Source of the DNA: an uncultured Clostridia bacterium
Lineage (GTDB): Bacteria; Bacillota; Clostridia; TANB77; CAG-508
Assembly: GCA_934149075.1 (NCBI GenBank)
Contig: CAKPDR010000013.1
Location: 1 to 40,129 of the forward strand
Length of the DNA: 40,129 nt
Direction: 5' to 3'
Within the stretch, counting starts at the first letter, position 1, and every line of letters starts with the position of its first letter. The notes beneath the pieces are model-generated. The model worked only from the letters and a program-made list of their open reading frames with translations, was not told the origin of the DNA and did no database searches. Both the position numbers and the translations under genes were made by a program. This document shows positions 27,714 through 38,416 of this stretch, piece by piece.

Positions 27714-29942
27714 GTGGAAGAAATCGAAGGAATACTAACAGAAATAATATATCAAAATGAAGTAAACAGCTATTTAGTAGGCGTATTTGAAACAGAAGAA
27801 GAACAATTTACAGTAGTAGGGTATCTACCATTTATAAGAAAAGGAGATTCATTAAAAATAGTGGGTAAATTTGTAGAACATAAAGACTATGGTGAACAAT
27901 TCAAAATAGAAACATTTGAAAAAATTATGCCAAAAACACTTGGAGCACTTGAAACATATTTAGCCAATGGTGATATAAAAGGAGTAGGACCTGCAACAGC
28001 ATCTAAAATAGTAAATAAATTTGGAGAGGAAACAATCTATGTATTAAAATTTGAACCAGAGAAATTGGCACAAATAAGAGGAATAACTAAAGATAAAGCA
28101 ATAGAAATATCAGAAAGTTTTATAGAAAACTGGGAAGTATGGCAAATAGTTGGATTTCTTGAAAGATTTGGAATAGGTGCAGAAAGTGCAAAAAAAGTAT
28201 ATGACTTGTTAGGAATAAATGCAATTGCAGAAATAGAAGCAAATCCATATATATTAATAGATATATCTAGAGGCGTTGACTTTAAGCAAATAGATCAAAT
28301 GGCAATACAACTTGGAGTAGAAAGAGAAAATCAAAAAAGAGTTAAAAGTGGGATTAAATATGCATTAATCAAAATAACTTATAATGGTCATTGTTGTACA
28401 TTAAAAGAAAATTTAATAGAATATGTAAAAACACTTTTAAATGTGAGTGAACCAGTAATAGAAGAAGGAATAATCAATTTAAAAGTAAATAATGAAATTG
28501 TAATAGAAGATAGAGATGAAGAAGAATGGGTGTACTTATATACATTTTATAATGCAGAAAATCAAATTGCACAAAGAATAACAAAATTAGATAAAGCAAG
28601 AAATGTAAAAAAAGTATCAAATATAGAAAAAGAACTAAGACTTGTTGAAGAAGGAACAGATATAATCTTATCAGAAAAGCAAAAAGAAGCTATAAGAGCA
28701 ATAAATGATAATAATGTAACAATTATAACAGGTGGACCTGGAACTGGAAAAACAACAATAATTAAAAGTATAATAGAAATATATAAACAGAAAAAATATA
28801 AGATTGTTCTATGTGCACCAACAGGCAGAGCAGCAAAAAGAATGTCAGAAACGACAGGAGAAGAAGCTAGTACATTACACAGATTATTAGAAATAGGAAA
28901 AGTTGATGAAGAATCATTATTTAAAAAAGATAATGAATATCAAGGTGCACCAATTGATGGAGATATAATAATTGTTGATGAGGTATCAATGGTTGATATG
29001 TTTATTATGAGTTATTTACTTGACTGTATATATCAAGGAACAAAATTAATATTGGTTGGTGATAGTGATCAGTTGCCATCAGTAGGACCTGGAAGTGTTT
29101 TAAAAGATTTAATTGCTTCGGAAAAAATAGTAACAGTACATCTTGATAAAATATTTAGACAGGCTGCCAAAAGTAAAATAATCGTAAATGCACATAGAGT
29201 AAATAATGGAAAAGGATTTATAAGTAAGGAAGATCCTGAATTAGAAGAAGATGCAAATCAAGATTTCTTTTTTATAAAAGAAAATAATCAAGAAAAAATT
29301 TTAAAAGAAGTTTTATCATTATGTAATGGTCGTTTAAAAAATTTTGGAGAGTATGACTTTTTTGAAAATATACAAGTACTTACACCAACCAAAAAAGGAT
29401 TACTTGGAACAAAAGAATTAAATAAAGCATTACAGGAAGAACTAAATCCGCATAGAGAAGGGGAAGCAGAAAAAAGTAGTATGGGAGCTATTTTTAGAAT
29501 TGGTGACAGAGTAATGCAGATAAAAAATAATTATGATATGTATTGGGAAAGACTATGTGAAAGTGGTGTTGAGACTGGAAATGGCATATTTAATGGTGAA
29601 ACAGGAATAATAACAAATATTAATGAAAAGGGAAAAATCCTAAGTGTGAAGTTTGATGATGAAAAAGTATGTAAATATGAATTTAATGATTTAGAGCAAA
29701 TAGAACATAGTTATTGTATGACCATTCATAAAGCACAAGGAAGTGAGTTTGATGTTGTTATTATGATTGTACCACAAGCTGCACCAATGCTTCTTACAAG
29801 AAACTTATTATACACAGGTTTGACTCGTGCTAAAAAGTTATTGATTGTTATTGGGAATGATAGAGTTGTTGATTATATGATTAAGAATGTTGATAGTAAA
29901 AAGAGAAATACGGGGCTTGAATTCAAACTTAGAAATATGTAA
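27714..29942 (+). CDS. recD2: RecD2-type ATP-dependent helicase (SF1B)
   Basis: A 742-residue RecD2, the form found in bacteria that use it without RecBC. The long N-terminal region starts with an OB-like part and includes helix-hairpin-helix sequence (ETYLANGDIKGVGPATASKIV). Walker A GGPGTGKTT is at about residue 340, Walker B IIIVDEVSMVD at about 418, motif III GDSDQLPSVGPGSVL, and the SH3-like and 2B region ends with YCMTIHKAQGSEFDVV and LYTGLTRAKK (motifs V/VI). It unwinds DNA 5' to 3' and is linked to repair and replication-fork handling. The start is GTG at 27714 after AAAGAGG. It follows repeat copy A. Confidence 0.95.
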   Translation: MEEIEGILTEIIYQNEVNSYLVGVFETEEEQFTVVGYLPFIRKGDSLKIVGKFVEHKDYGEQFKIETFEKIMPKTLGALETYLANGDIKGVGPATASKIVNKFGEETIYVLKFEPEKLAQIRGITKDKAIEISESFIENWEVWQIVGFLERFGIGAESAKKVYDLLGINAIAEIEANPYILIDISRGVDFKQIDQMAIQLGVERENQKRVKSGIKYALIKITYNGHCCTLKENLIEYVKTLLNVSEPVIEEGIINLKVNNEIVIEDRDEEEWVYLYTFYNAENQIAQRITKLDKARNVKKVSNIEKELRLVEEGTDIILSEKQKEAIRAINDNNVTIITGGPGTGKTTIIKSIIEIYKQKKYKIVLCAPTGRAAKRMSETTGEEASTLHRLLEIGKVDEESLFKKDNEYQGAPIDGDIIIVDEVSMVDMFIMSYLLDCIYQGTKLILVGDSDQLPSVGPGSVLKDLIASEKIVTVHLDKIFRQAAKSKIIVNAHRVNNGKGFISKEDPELEEDANQDFFFIKENNQEKILKEVLSLCNGRLKNFGEYDFFENIQVLTPTKKGLLGTKELNKALQEELNPHREGEAEKSSMGAIFRIGDRVMQIKNNYDMYWERLCESGVETGNGIFNGETGIITNINEKGKILSVKFDDEKVCKYEFNDLEQIEHSYCMTIHKAQGSEFDVVIMIVPQAAPMLLTRNLLYTGLTRAKKLLIVIGNDRVVDYMIKNVDSKKRNTGLEFKLRNM

Positions 29943-29944
29943 AC

Positions 29945-29973
29945 TTGCAAATTAATTTAAAAAGTAGTATAAT
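29945..29973 (+). promoter_or_regulatory. Promoter of the small membrane protein gene
   Basis: TTGCAA (29945-29950), 17 bp and TATAAT (29968-29973), right after the recD2 stop. Confidence 0.65.
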
Positions 29974-30036
29974 AGAGTTAACTATTAATGTATATGTATT
30001 GACTAGATATAGTCAAGAAAACGGAGGGAAAGACAT

Positions 30037-30264
30037 ATGAACAAAATTACAGCAACAATTATGATGATGATTTCAATAATTATGATTTGCCTTATGTGGT
30101 TGTCATCCAAATTTATTCCCGTATATGTAAATGGAGAATATATTTTAGCAAACCAGATTATACGATATGTGTTATACTTAGTATTCTTTGTACTTGCAAT
30201 TTATGGTTTTGCATATTTGGCATCATCACCAAAAAAGAAAAACCGCCGCAGAAGAAGACGCTAA
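30037..30264 (+). CDS. Small two-helix membrane protein with poly-basic tail
   Basis: A 75-residue protein: a hydrophobic helix (residues about 5-25, Met/Ile-rich), a short loop with VYVNGEYILANQ, a second helix (IRYVLYLVFFVLAIYGFAYLA) and a tail SSPKKKNRRRRRR. Both termini are probably cytoplasmic. The hexa-Arg tail could bind nucleic acid or acidic lipids. An AACGGAGGGAAAGACAT site precedes the ATG, and the gene has its own promoter and terminator, so expression is likely real. The terminator stem includes the last Arg codons and the stop. I know no function for it. Confidence 0.75.
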   Translation: MNKITATIMMMISIIMICLMWLSSKFIPVYVNGEYILANQIIRYVLYLVFFVLAIYGFAYLASSPKKKNRRRRRR

Positions 30265-30281
30265 TAACGTCTTCTTTTTAT
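30252..30281 (+). terminator. Terminator overlapping the end of the small membrane protein gene
   Basis: AAGAAGACG (30252-30260) pairs with CGTCTTCTT (30268-30276), followed by T's. The loop contains the TAA stop, so the Arg-codon tail doubles as the 5' arm of the terminator. Confidence 0.8.
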
Positions 30282-30344
30282 GTATAAATTACCACTTTTT
30301 GCAAACAATATGTATAAAACATATTTTGCAAGGAGTGGATTTTT

Positions 30345-33300
30345 TTGAAAAAATATCAAAAATTAGAAATAGAAGGAGCGATATTAGATGAAGAGCAACT
30401 AAAAGCACACATGGAAAAAATAGCGATACAACACACATTAAAAAGTAAATCAAACAAAAGCACATATCCAATACCACAAATGATAGAAAATTATAAAAAA
30501 ATAAAAAGTGTATATAATTTATTAAATGAACATATCAAATTAGGAATAAGTATACATCCAGCAGGAGAATGGATTTTAGACAATTTTTATATAATAGAAG
30601 AATCTGTTAGGCAAATAGAAAAAGAAATGACAGTAAAAAAATATACAAATTTTATTGGAATACAACATGGAAAATATGCAGGGTTTGCAAGAATATATGT
30701 ATTAGCATCAGAAATTGTAGCATACACAGATAATAAAATAGACGGAGAAAACTTAGAAAAATATTTACAAGCATATCAAACTAAAAAAACATTAAACATG
30801 GAAGAAATATGGAATATAGGAGTATTTTTACAAATCGCAATAATACAAAACATTTCTGAAATATGTGAAAAAATATATAGTAGTCAAATTCAAAAATATA
30901 AAGTAAAAAATATAATAGAAAGACTTGTAGAAAAAAAGGATAAAAATGAACTTAAATTTAATCAAACATATGGGTTCAAAATCAGATCTACTGAATTTAG
31001 AAGTATGAAATATCCATTTATAGAATATATGTCATATTCATTAAAAAAATATGGAAAAAAAGCATATGGATATTTAAATATATTAGAAGAAGAAGTAGAA
31101 AAGCTTGGAATAACAGTTTCTGATGCAATACAAAAAGAGCATTTTGCAACAGCGATTAGAAAAATTTCAATGGGAAATTGTATAACAAGTATAAAAAAGA
31201 TTCAGAGAATAAACTTTTTAGATATATTTGAGAAAATAAATGGAGTTGAAGGGATTCTTAATAATGACCCTGCAGGAATTTATGAAAATATGGAATATAA
31301 AACTAAAGAATATTATAGAAATACAATAAAAGAAATAGCAAGAAAAACAAATATGTCAGAAATTTATGTGGCCAAAAAAACAATAGAGCTTTGCAATCAA
31401 AAAAGTGTAGGAAGCAAACAAAGTCATATAGGATATTATTTAATTGATGAAGGAAAAAACGAATTATATAAAAAATTAGAATATAAAGAAAAAACAATTA
31501 ATAAACAAACAAAAGCACAAATGTATATCTTATTATTTTGTATACTAACAATAGTTATTTCAATACTTATAGCAAAGTCAGTAACAAGTAATTTAGCTAA
31601 ATTTATAATCACAACAATTTTATTAATCATACCAATATCAGAATTTGTAAATCAATCAATTCAATATATATTAGGAAAAACAGTCAAACCAAAACTTATA
31701 CCCAAAATGGATTTTTATAATGGGATAACACCTGAAAATGCTACATTTGTAGTAATTCCAACAATAATAAAAACAAGAGAAAAAGTTCAAGAATTATTTA
31801 GAAAACTTGAAGTATTTTATTTGGCAAATAAAAGTGAAAATTTATATTTTGCAGTTTTAGGAGATTGCTCAGAAAGTGATTCTCAAGAAGAGAAATTTGA
31901 CAAAGAAGTTATAGAAGAAGGTCTAAAGCATGCCAAAAATCTAAATAAAAAATATGCAAAAATGGGATTTCCAATTTTTCATTTTATTTACAGAGAAAGA
32001 CAGTACAATAATGCAGAAGAAAAATACTTGGGGTGGGAAAGAAAAAGAGGATTACTAACACAATTTAATGAATACATTTTGAAACATGAGAAAAATAAAT
32101 TCAAAGTAAATACAATAAATCAAGATGAATTACCTAAAATAAAATATGTTATAACATTAGATTCAGATACGGATTTAGTGTTAAACACAGCATTTGAGCT
32201 AATTGGAGCAATGGCACATATATTAAATAAACCAGAAATAGAAAATGGAATTGTGGTAAATGGACATGCACTTATACAGCCAAGAGTAGGCGTGAATTTA
32301 GATGCAAGTCATAGAAATCTATTTACAAAAATATTTGCAGGAGCAGGAGGAATAGATAATTATACAAATGCAATTTCAGATGTTTATCAAGATAATTTTG
32401 GAGAAGGTATTTTTACTGGAAAAGGAATTTATGATGTAAAAGTATTTTCAAAAGTATTAAAAAATGAAATACCTGAAAATACAGTTTTAAGTCATGATTT
32501 GCTAGAGGGAAATTATCTAAGATGTGGGCTTGCAACAGACATCATGTTAATGGATGGATATCCAGCTAAATATGCAAGTTTTATGAATAGACTTGCTCGT
32601 TGGACAAGAGGGGATTGGCAAATAATAAGATGGTTAAAAAGTAAACTAAATATACTTTCAAAATTCAAGATTTTTGATAATTTAAGAAGAAGTTTATTTG
32701 AAATATCAGTCATTGTGTTTGGAATATGGGCATTTTTCATAAAAACAAATTGGTTGATTTGGCCAATGCTTGGAATTGTAGTATATCCATTTTTACTTGA
32801 AATGTTAAATTTAATAGCTTCAAAAAAAGAAGGAGAAAAAAAGCAAAAAACATTTACACCACAAATAGTTGGTTTTAAAGGTGCATTATATAGAGGAATT
32901 CTTACATTAGGATGTGTACCATATAAAGCATATGTAGAATTAACATCAATTTGCAAAACAATATATAGAACCCAAATATCACATAGGCACTTACTTGAAT
33001 GGATGACATCAGAAGAAGCGGAAAAGCAATCAAAAACAACAGTGGAAAACTATTATAGAATGATGTTGCCAAACGTGATATTAGGAATTGTGGTGGTGAT
33101 AAGTAATATCAGCCTATTGCCAATAATAGGAATATTGTGGATAATAACACCATATATAATGTGTAAGATAAGTAAAATATCAGAAAAAGACGAAAAGAAA
33201 AAAGAACAAACACTAAATGAAGAAGACGAAAAATACCTAAAAGAAGTTGCGTTGAAAACATGGCAATTTTTTAAAGATTATTTAACACCAGAAAACAATT

Positions 33301-36300
33301 ATCTAATACCAGATAATTATCAAGAAGATAGAAAAGAAATAATAGTTCCAAGAACTTCATCAACTAATATTGGACTTTCAATGTTAGCTGTAATTGCAAG
33401 TTATGATTTAGGATTTGAAGATTTAGAATCAACAATGGATAGATTAACAAATATCATAAATGTTGTATATGAACTTCCAAAATGGAATGGGCATCTATAT
33501 AATTGGTATAACATAAAAACTAAGCAACCATTAATTCCAAGATATGTATCAACAGTTGATAGTGGAAATTTAGTGGGATATATGTATACAGTAAGAGCAT
33601 TTTGGGACAAAATGTACCCGGTACAAAATTGCCCAGTGCAAAATTTATTGACTCAGATGATAGAGGAAACAGATTTTAGTGTATTGTATAGTGAAGAACA
33701 GCGTTTATTTTCAATAGGTTTTAATATAGAAGAAAATAAATTAACAGATTCGTATTATGATTTACTTGCTTCAGAAGCGAGACAAGCAAGTTTGGTTGCT
33801 ATTGCCAAAAAAGATGTGCCACAAAAGCATTGGAATAATTTGAGTAGAACATTGACTGTTTTGAAAAAGTATAAAGGTCTTATTTCATGGTCTGGGACTG
33901 CTTTTGAATATTTGATGCCGAATATAAATATTCCTAGATATAAAGGAAGTTTATTAGATGAGTCTTGCAGATTTTTGATTATAAATCAAATAAAGTATAG
34001 CCAAAGTCTAGGGATTCCATGGGGAATTTCTGAGGCAGCATTTAATTTAAAAGATTTGCATTCAAATTATCAATATAAAGCTTTTGGTATTCCTTGGCTT
34101 GGATTAAAAAGAGGCTTGGCAGATGAAATGGTTGTTGCAACTTATGGAAGTGTTTTGGCAATTACTGATATGCCCAAAGAGGTTGTTGATAATTTGAGAG
34201 TATTAGAAGAGCAAGGCATGTATAGTAAATATGGATTTTATGAGTCTATAGATTATACACCAGAAAGATTGTCAAAAGGTAAAAAGTCTGAGCCTGTAAA
34301 AACTTATATGGCACATCATCAAGCATTAATTTTGCTATCAATAAATAACTTTTTTAATAATCAAATTTTTCAAAAAAGATTTATGCAAAATCCTGAAATA
34401 GAAGCAGTTAGTATTTTGTTACAAGAACGAATGCCAGAAACATTTATTTTAACAAAAGAAAATAAAGAAAAACCTGAAAAAATCAAATATCAGGACTATG
34501 AAAATTACACAGTTAGAGAATATAATAAAATTGATGAAAGAATTATTAGAGGTAATGTAATTGGAAATGAAAAATATGTTATAGCGATAAATCAAAATGG
34601 GAATGGAGTAAGTAAATTTGAAGAGAATTATATAAATAGATTTAAGAGAACTGATGATTATAATCAAGGTATATTTTTCTACATTAAAGATATTCAAACA
34701 AATGAGATTTGGTCTGCTACTGGAGAAGATAATTGTGAACAGTTTACAATTCAATTTATGCCTGACAAAGATCAGTTTGAAAAGGTAAAATTGATTAATA
34801 ATGATAAAGAAAATGATGAACAGATTAAGACAAAACTCAAAGTTACAGTGGATGCAAATGAGCCTGTTGAGATACGAAGGCTAGAAATTAAAAATAATAC
34901 ACGAGAAGAAAAGATATTTGAAATTACTTCGTTTTTCGAACCAGTATTATCAAGAAAAGAACAAGATTATGCACATCAATCTTTTAATAATTTGTTTTTG
35001 ATATATGGATATAATGAAGAAAATGATTATTTAACAGTAAAAAGAAAGAAAAGAGAGAGCAATCAAAAAGAATTATATTTAATTGCTAAAATGCAGACTA
35101 ATAGCGAAAAAATTGGTGAAACAGAATATGAAATAGATAGAGCAAAATTTGCTGGAAGAAATAATTTTGGAGTTCCTAAAGCAATACAAAATTCTACACC
35201 ACTATCTAAAAAGATAGGTCTTACAACAGAGGGAATAGTTGCACTAAAAAATACAATTAAAGTTCAACCAGAACAAAAAGTGTATGTTGATTTAATATTA
35301 TCAGTTGAGTATGAAGAACAATTAGCTATTCAAAACATAGAAAAATACAAGGTTATGGAAAATGTAAGTAGAGAATTTGAAATTGTAAAAGCTAAAACAG
35401 AAGCAGAATCAAGATATCTAGAAATTAAAGGTAGAGATATGGATATATATCAAACAATATTATCATATATTTTATTTGATAATCCATTAAAAAATAAATC
35501 TAATTTAGCATACAAAACTTATGAACAAAAAGATTTGTGGAAATATGGTATATCAGGTGATTTGCCAATAATAACAGTTACAATTAAATATATAAATGAT
35601 ATTTATGTTGTTAAACAAATTATAAAAGCTTATGAATTTTTTAGAACTAAAAATGTACAAGTAGAACTTGTAATTATAGATGAAGAAAATTATAGTTATG
35701 AAAATTATATAAAAGATGAAATTGAAGGTGCAGTTTTAAATAGTCATTTGGCATATATGAAAAATATTTATGGTGGAATTTTTGTGCTTTCTAAGAGTGA
35801 AATGGATGTACAAGATGTAAATTTAATTAAATTCGTTTCAAACCTTGTTATAGATAGTCATTTAGGAAATTTACAAAATATAATAAAAGATATGGAAGAA
35901 GATGTATTAGATAAATATAGAGTTATAGAGGATACTGTTGAAACTACGAATGAAGAAGATACAACAAAAGATATAGATATTTTAAATAACATTCAGGAAC
36001 CTAAATATTACAACGAGTATGGAGCTTTTTCAGAAGATGGTAAAGAATATATTATAAGAGTAAATAAAGATCATAAGCTTCCAACAACATGGAGTCATAT
36101 AATTGCAAATGAGAAATTTGGAAGTGTTGTAACAGAAAGTGGTGGAGGATATACTTGGCATAAAAATAGTAGATTAAATAGGATTACAAGTTGGCAAAAT
36201 AGTGCATGTAGTAATATTCCATCAGAAATAATATATTTAAAAGATGAAGAAAATGGAAGAATATGGACACCAACTGCAATGCCTATGCCAGATGATAAAA

Positions 36301-38381
36301 ATTATAATGCAATATTTGGATTTGGATATGCAAAATATATTCATTCTAGTGATGATATAATGCAAGAATTAGAAGTATTTGTGCCTCAAGAGGAAAGTTG
36401 CAAAATTAATATATTAACATTAAAAAATAATGCACCTAAAAAGAAAAAGTTGAAAATTTTATACTATGTTAAACCTGTAATAGGTGAAGATGAGATAAAA
36501 TCAGATAGTTATATTAAACTTAAATATGAAGAAAATTCCAATATGATAGTAGCTAAAAATCTTTATAATGTTGATGAATTTAATGATACAATATATGTTT
36601 CTAGTAGTGAAAAGATAAAGTCATTTACAGGAAATAAGAAGACATTTGGGGTTAATAAAGTCAGACTTGATAATGATAACGGAATAGGCAAGAAGTCTTG
36701 TATTGCAATAGAATTAGAAATTGAAATAGAAAGCTTTTCAGATAAGAAAATATCTATAGTTTTAGGAGCAGAAGAAAATTTGGTTTCAGCTAAAGATATA
36801 GCATATAAATATTCAAAAGTTCAAAATTGTAATATAGAACTTGTAAAGGTTAAAAATAAATGGAATGATTTATTGGGAAAATTACAAGTAAAAACACCAT
36901 ATGAATCTTTAAATATAATGCTTAATGGTTGGATAATGTATCAAACTATTTGTAGTAGATTACTTGCAAAAAGTGGATTTTACCAATCAGGTGGTGCATA
37001 TGGATTTAGAGATCAATTACAAGATTCTTATGGTACAAAATTTTTAGATAGTAACATTTTATATAATCAAATAATAAAACACAGTAGACACCAATTTATA
37101 GAAGGAGATGTTGAACACTGGTGGCATGAGGAAAATAATAGAGGCATAAGAACTAAATTTTCAGATGATTTATTATGGCTTCCATATATGGTTATAAAAT
37201 ATATCAGACATACTGGAAATTATGAAATTCTAAATGTTGTTACACCATATTTAAGTGGAGCTCAACTACAAGAAAATGAAAAAGAAAAATATGAACAATA
37301 TTTATCATCTAATATAGAAGAAGATATTTATGAACACTGTAAAAGAGCTATCAATAGAGCTTGTGGAATAAGTGATACAGACTGGAGTTTTGGAGAACAT
37401 GGATTGCCTAAAATTGGAATAGGTGATTGGAATGATGGATTTAATAATATAGGGCCTGAAGGAAATGGAGAAAGTGTATGGCTTGGATTTTTCTTATATG
37501 AAGTTTTAAAAGATTTTATTTTAATTGCAGAATATAGGAATGATTCAGAGACTGTAGAACAATACAAAAAGATAGCAGAAAAGTTAAGAACGAATTTAAA
37601 TACAAATGCATGGGATGGTAGATGGTTTAAAAGAGCTTTTGCTGATAATGGTGATGTTTATGGAAGTATGGAAAATGAAGAATGCAGAATTGATAGTATT
37701 GCTCAAAGTTGGTCTGTAATTTCTGGTGCTGGTGATGAAGAAAAACAAAAGCAGGCAATTGAAAGCTTAGAAAATCATTTGGTTGACAATGAAAGTGGAA
37801 TTATTAAATTACTTGATCCTCCTTTTGAAAAGGGTAAACTTGAACCAGGGTACATTAAAGCATATGTTCCAGGGGTCAGAGAAAATGGTGGTCAATATAC
37901 ACATTCTGCAGTATGGGCTGTTATTGCAGAAGCAATGCTTGGAAAAGGAGATAAAGCTGTTGAGTTATATAAGATGATTACACCTATTGAACATGCAAGA
38001 ACTAAAGAAGCAGCAAATAAATACAAGGTTGAACCTTATGTTATTGCAGCAGATGTATATGGTGCACAAAATTTGGCTGGTTCAGGTGGTTGGACTTGGT
38101 ACACAGGTTCAAGTAGCTGGTATTATTTGGCAGGTGTTCAATACATTCTTGGCATGAATATTTATCATAATTCTATGAGTTTTAATCCTTGTATTCCAAA
38201 GTTTTGGGATGGTTTTGAAATTAAATATAAGTTTGGAAATAGTATTTATAATATTAATGTTAAAAATCCAGAGGGTAAGAATACTGGTGTTTCTAAAGTT
38301 TTTGTTAATGGAGTTGAACATGAGAATAAAATTATTCTTAATGGCAGTGGAAAGGTGTTTAATGTTGATATTATAATGTGA
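30345..38381 (+). CDS. Giant cyclic beta-1,2-glucan synthase-like protein (GT84 + glucoamylase-like + GH94)
   Basis: A 2678-residue membrane protein of the NdvB/ChvB/Cgs type. N-terminal helical region; TM segments at about 390-445; a GT-A glycosyltransferase domain from about 465 to 770 with TLDSDTD (about 604), SHDLLEG (about 716) and RLARWTRGDWQ (about 748); more TM helices at about 785-825 and 905-940. A glucoamylase-like domain (about 1000-1340) starts TSSTNIGLSMLAVIASYDLGF. Two carbohydrate-binding beta-sandwich regions lie at about 1400-1680 and 1890-2180. The C-terminal GH94 phosphorylase-type domain has GGAYGFRDQLQDS (about 2216) and GIGDWNDGFNN (about 2358), which carries the catalytic Asp position. 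The start is TTG after AAGGAG. In Rhizobiales these enzymes make periplasmic cyclic glucans; the product here is untested. No frame damage despite 8 kb. Confidence 0.92.
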   Translation: MKKYQKLEIEGAILDEEQLKAHMEKIAIQHTLKSKSNKSTYPIPQMIENYKKIKSVYNLLNEHIKLGISIHPAGEWILDNFYIIEESVRQIEKEMTVKKYTNFIGIQHGKYAGFARIYVLASEIVAYTDNKIDGENLEKYLQAYQTKKTLNMEEIWNIGVFLQIAIIQNISEICEKIYSSQIQKYKVKNIIERLVEKKDKNELKFNQTYGFKIRSTEFRSMKYPFIEYMSYSLKKYGKKAYGYLNILEEEVEKLGITVSDAIQKEHFATAIRKISMGNCITSIKKIQRINFLDIFEKINGVEGILNNDPAGIYENMEYKTKEYYRNTIKEIARKTNMSEIYVAKKTIELCNQKSVGSKQSHIGYYLIDEGKNELYKKLEYKEKTINKQTKAQMYILLFCILTIVISILIAKSVTSNLAKFIITTILLIIPISEFVNQSIQYILGKTVKPKLIPKMDFYNGITPENATFVVIPTIIKTREKVQELFRKLEVFYLANKSENLYFAVLGDCSESDSQEEKFDKEVIEEGLKHAKNLNKKYAKMGFPIFHFIYRERQYNNAEEKYLGWERKRGLLTQFNEYILKHEKNKFKVNTINQDELPKIKYVITLDSDTDLVLNTAFELIGAMAHILNKPEIENGIVVNGHALIQPRVGVNLDASHRNLFTKIFAGAGGIDNYTNAISDVYQDNFGEGIFTGKGIYDVKVFSKVLKNEIPENTVLSHDLLEGNYLRCGLATDIMLMDGYPAKYASFMNRLARWTRGDWQIIRWLKSKLNILSKFKIFDNLRRSLFEISVIVFGIWAFFIKTNWLIWPMLGIVVYPFLLEMLNLIASKKEGEKKQKTFTPQIVGFKGALYRGILTLGCVPYKAYVELTSICKTIYRTQISHRHLLEWMTSEEAEKQSKTTVENYYRMMLPNVILGIVVVISNISLLPIIGILWIITPYIMCKISKISEKDEKKKEQTLNEEDEKYLKEVALKTWQFFKDYLTPENNYLIPDNYQEDRKEIIVPRTSSTNIGLSMLAVIASYDLGFEDLESTMDRLTNIINVVYELPKWNGHLYNWYNIKTKQPLIPRYVSTVDSGNLVGYMYTVRAFWDKMYPVQNCPVQNLLTQMIEETDFSVLYSEEQRLFSIGFNIEENKLTDSYYDLLASEARQASLVAIAKKDVPQKHWNNLSRTLTVLKKYKGLISWSGTAFEYLMPNINIPRYKGSLLDESCRFLIINQIKYSQSLGIPWGISEAAFNLKDLHSNYQYKAFGIPWLGLKRGLADEMVVATYGSVLAITDMPKEVVDNLRVLEEQGMYSKYGFYESIDYTPERLSKGKKSEPVKTYMAHHQALILLSINNFFNNQIFQKRFMQNPEIEAVSILLQERMPETFILTKENKEKPEKIKYQDYENYTVREYNKIDERIIRGNVIGNEKYVIAINQNGNGVSKFEENYINRFKRTDDYNQGIFFYIKDIQTNEIWSATGEDNCEQFTIQFMPDKDQFEKVKLINNDKENDEQIKTKLKVTVDANEPVEIRRLEIKNNTREEKIFEITSFFEPVLSRKEQDYAHQSFNNLFLIYGYNEENDYLTVKRKKRESNQKELYLIAKMQTNSEKIGETEYEIDRAKFAGRNNFGVPKAIQNSTPLSKKIGLTTEGIVALKNTIKVQPEQKVYVDLILSVEYEEQLAIQNIEKYKVMENVSREFEIVKAKTEAESRYLEIKGRDMDIYQTILSYILFDNPLKNKSNLAYKTYEQKDLWKYGISGDLPIITVTIKYINDIYVVKQIIKAYEFFRTKNVQVELVIIDEENYSYENYIKDEIEGAVLNSHLAYMKNIYGGIFVLSKSEMDVQDVNLIKFVSNLVIDSHLGNLQNIIKDMEEDVLDKYRVIEDTVETTNEEDTTKDIDILNNIQEPKYYNEYGAFSEDGKEYIIRVNKDHKLPTTWSHIIANEKFGSVVTESGGGYTWHKNSRLNRITSWQNSACSNIPSEIIYLKDEENGRIWTPTAMPMPDDKNYNAIFGFGYAKYIHSSDDIMQELEVFVPQEESCKINILTLKNNAPKKKKLKILYYVKPVIGEDEIKSDSYIKLKYEENSNMIVAKNLYNVDEFNDTIYVSSSEKIKSFTGNKKTFGVNKVRLDNDNGIGKKSCIAIELEIEIESFSDKKISIVLGAEENLVSAKDIAYKYSKVQNCNIELVKVKNKWNDLLGKLQVKTPYESLNIMLNGWIMYQTICSRLLAKSGFYQSGGAYGFRDQLQDSYGTKFLDSNILYNQIIKHSRHQFIEGDVEHWWHEENNRGIRTKFSDDLLWLPYMVIKYIRHTGNYEILNVVTPYLSGAQLQENEKEKYEQYLSSNIEEDIYEHCKRAINRACGISDTDWSFGEHGLPKIGIGDWNDGFNNIGPEGNGESVWLGFFLYEVLKDFILIAEYRNDSETVEQYKKIAEKLRTNLNTNAWDGRWFKRAFADNGDVYGSMENEECRIDSIAQSWSVISGAGDEEKQKQAIESLENHLVDNESGIIKLLDPPFEKGKLEPGYIKAYVPGVRENGGQYTHSAVWAVIAEAMLGKGDKAVELYKMITPIEHARTKEAANKYKVEPYVIAADVYGAQNLAGSGGWTWYTGSSSWYYLAGVQYILGMNIYHNSMSFNPCIPKFWDGFEIKYKFGNSIYNINVKNPEGKNTGVSKVFVNGVEHENKIILNGSGKVFNVDIIM

Positions 38382-38416
38382 TAAGAACAAGAAAGTTTGG
38401 AGAACATTCATATAAT

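Noticed and set aside
32513..32956. 147-codon minus-strand frame inside the glucan synthase gene
   Set aside because: It mirrors the GT and TM region of the plus-strand gene, whose motifs are intact; nothing supports its expression.
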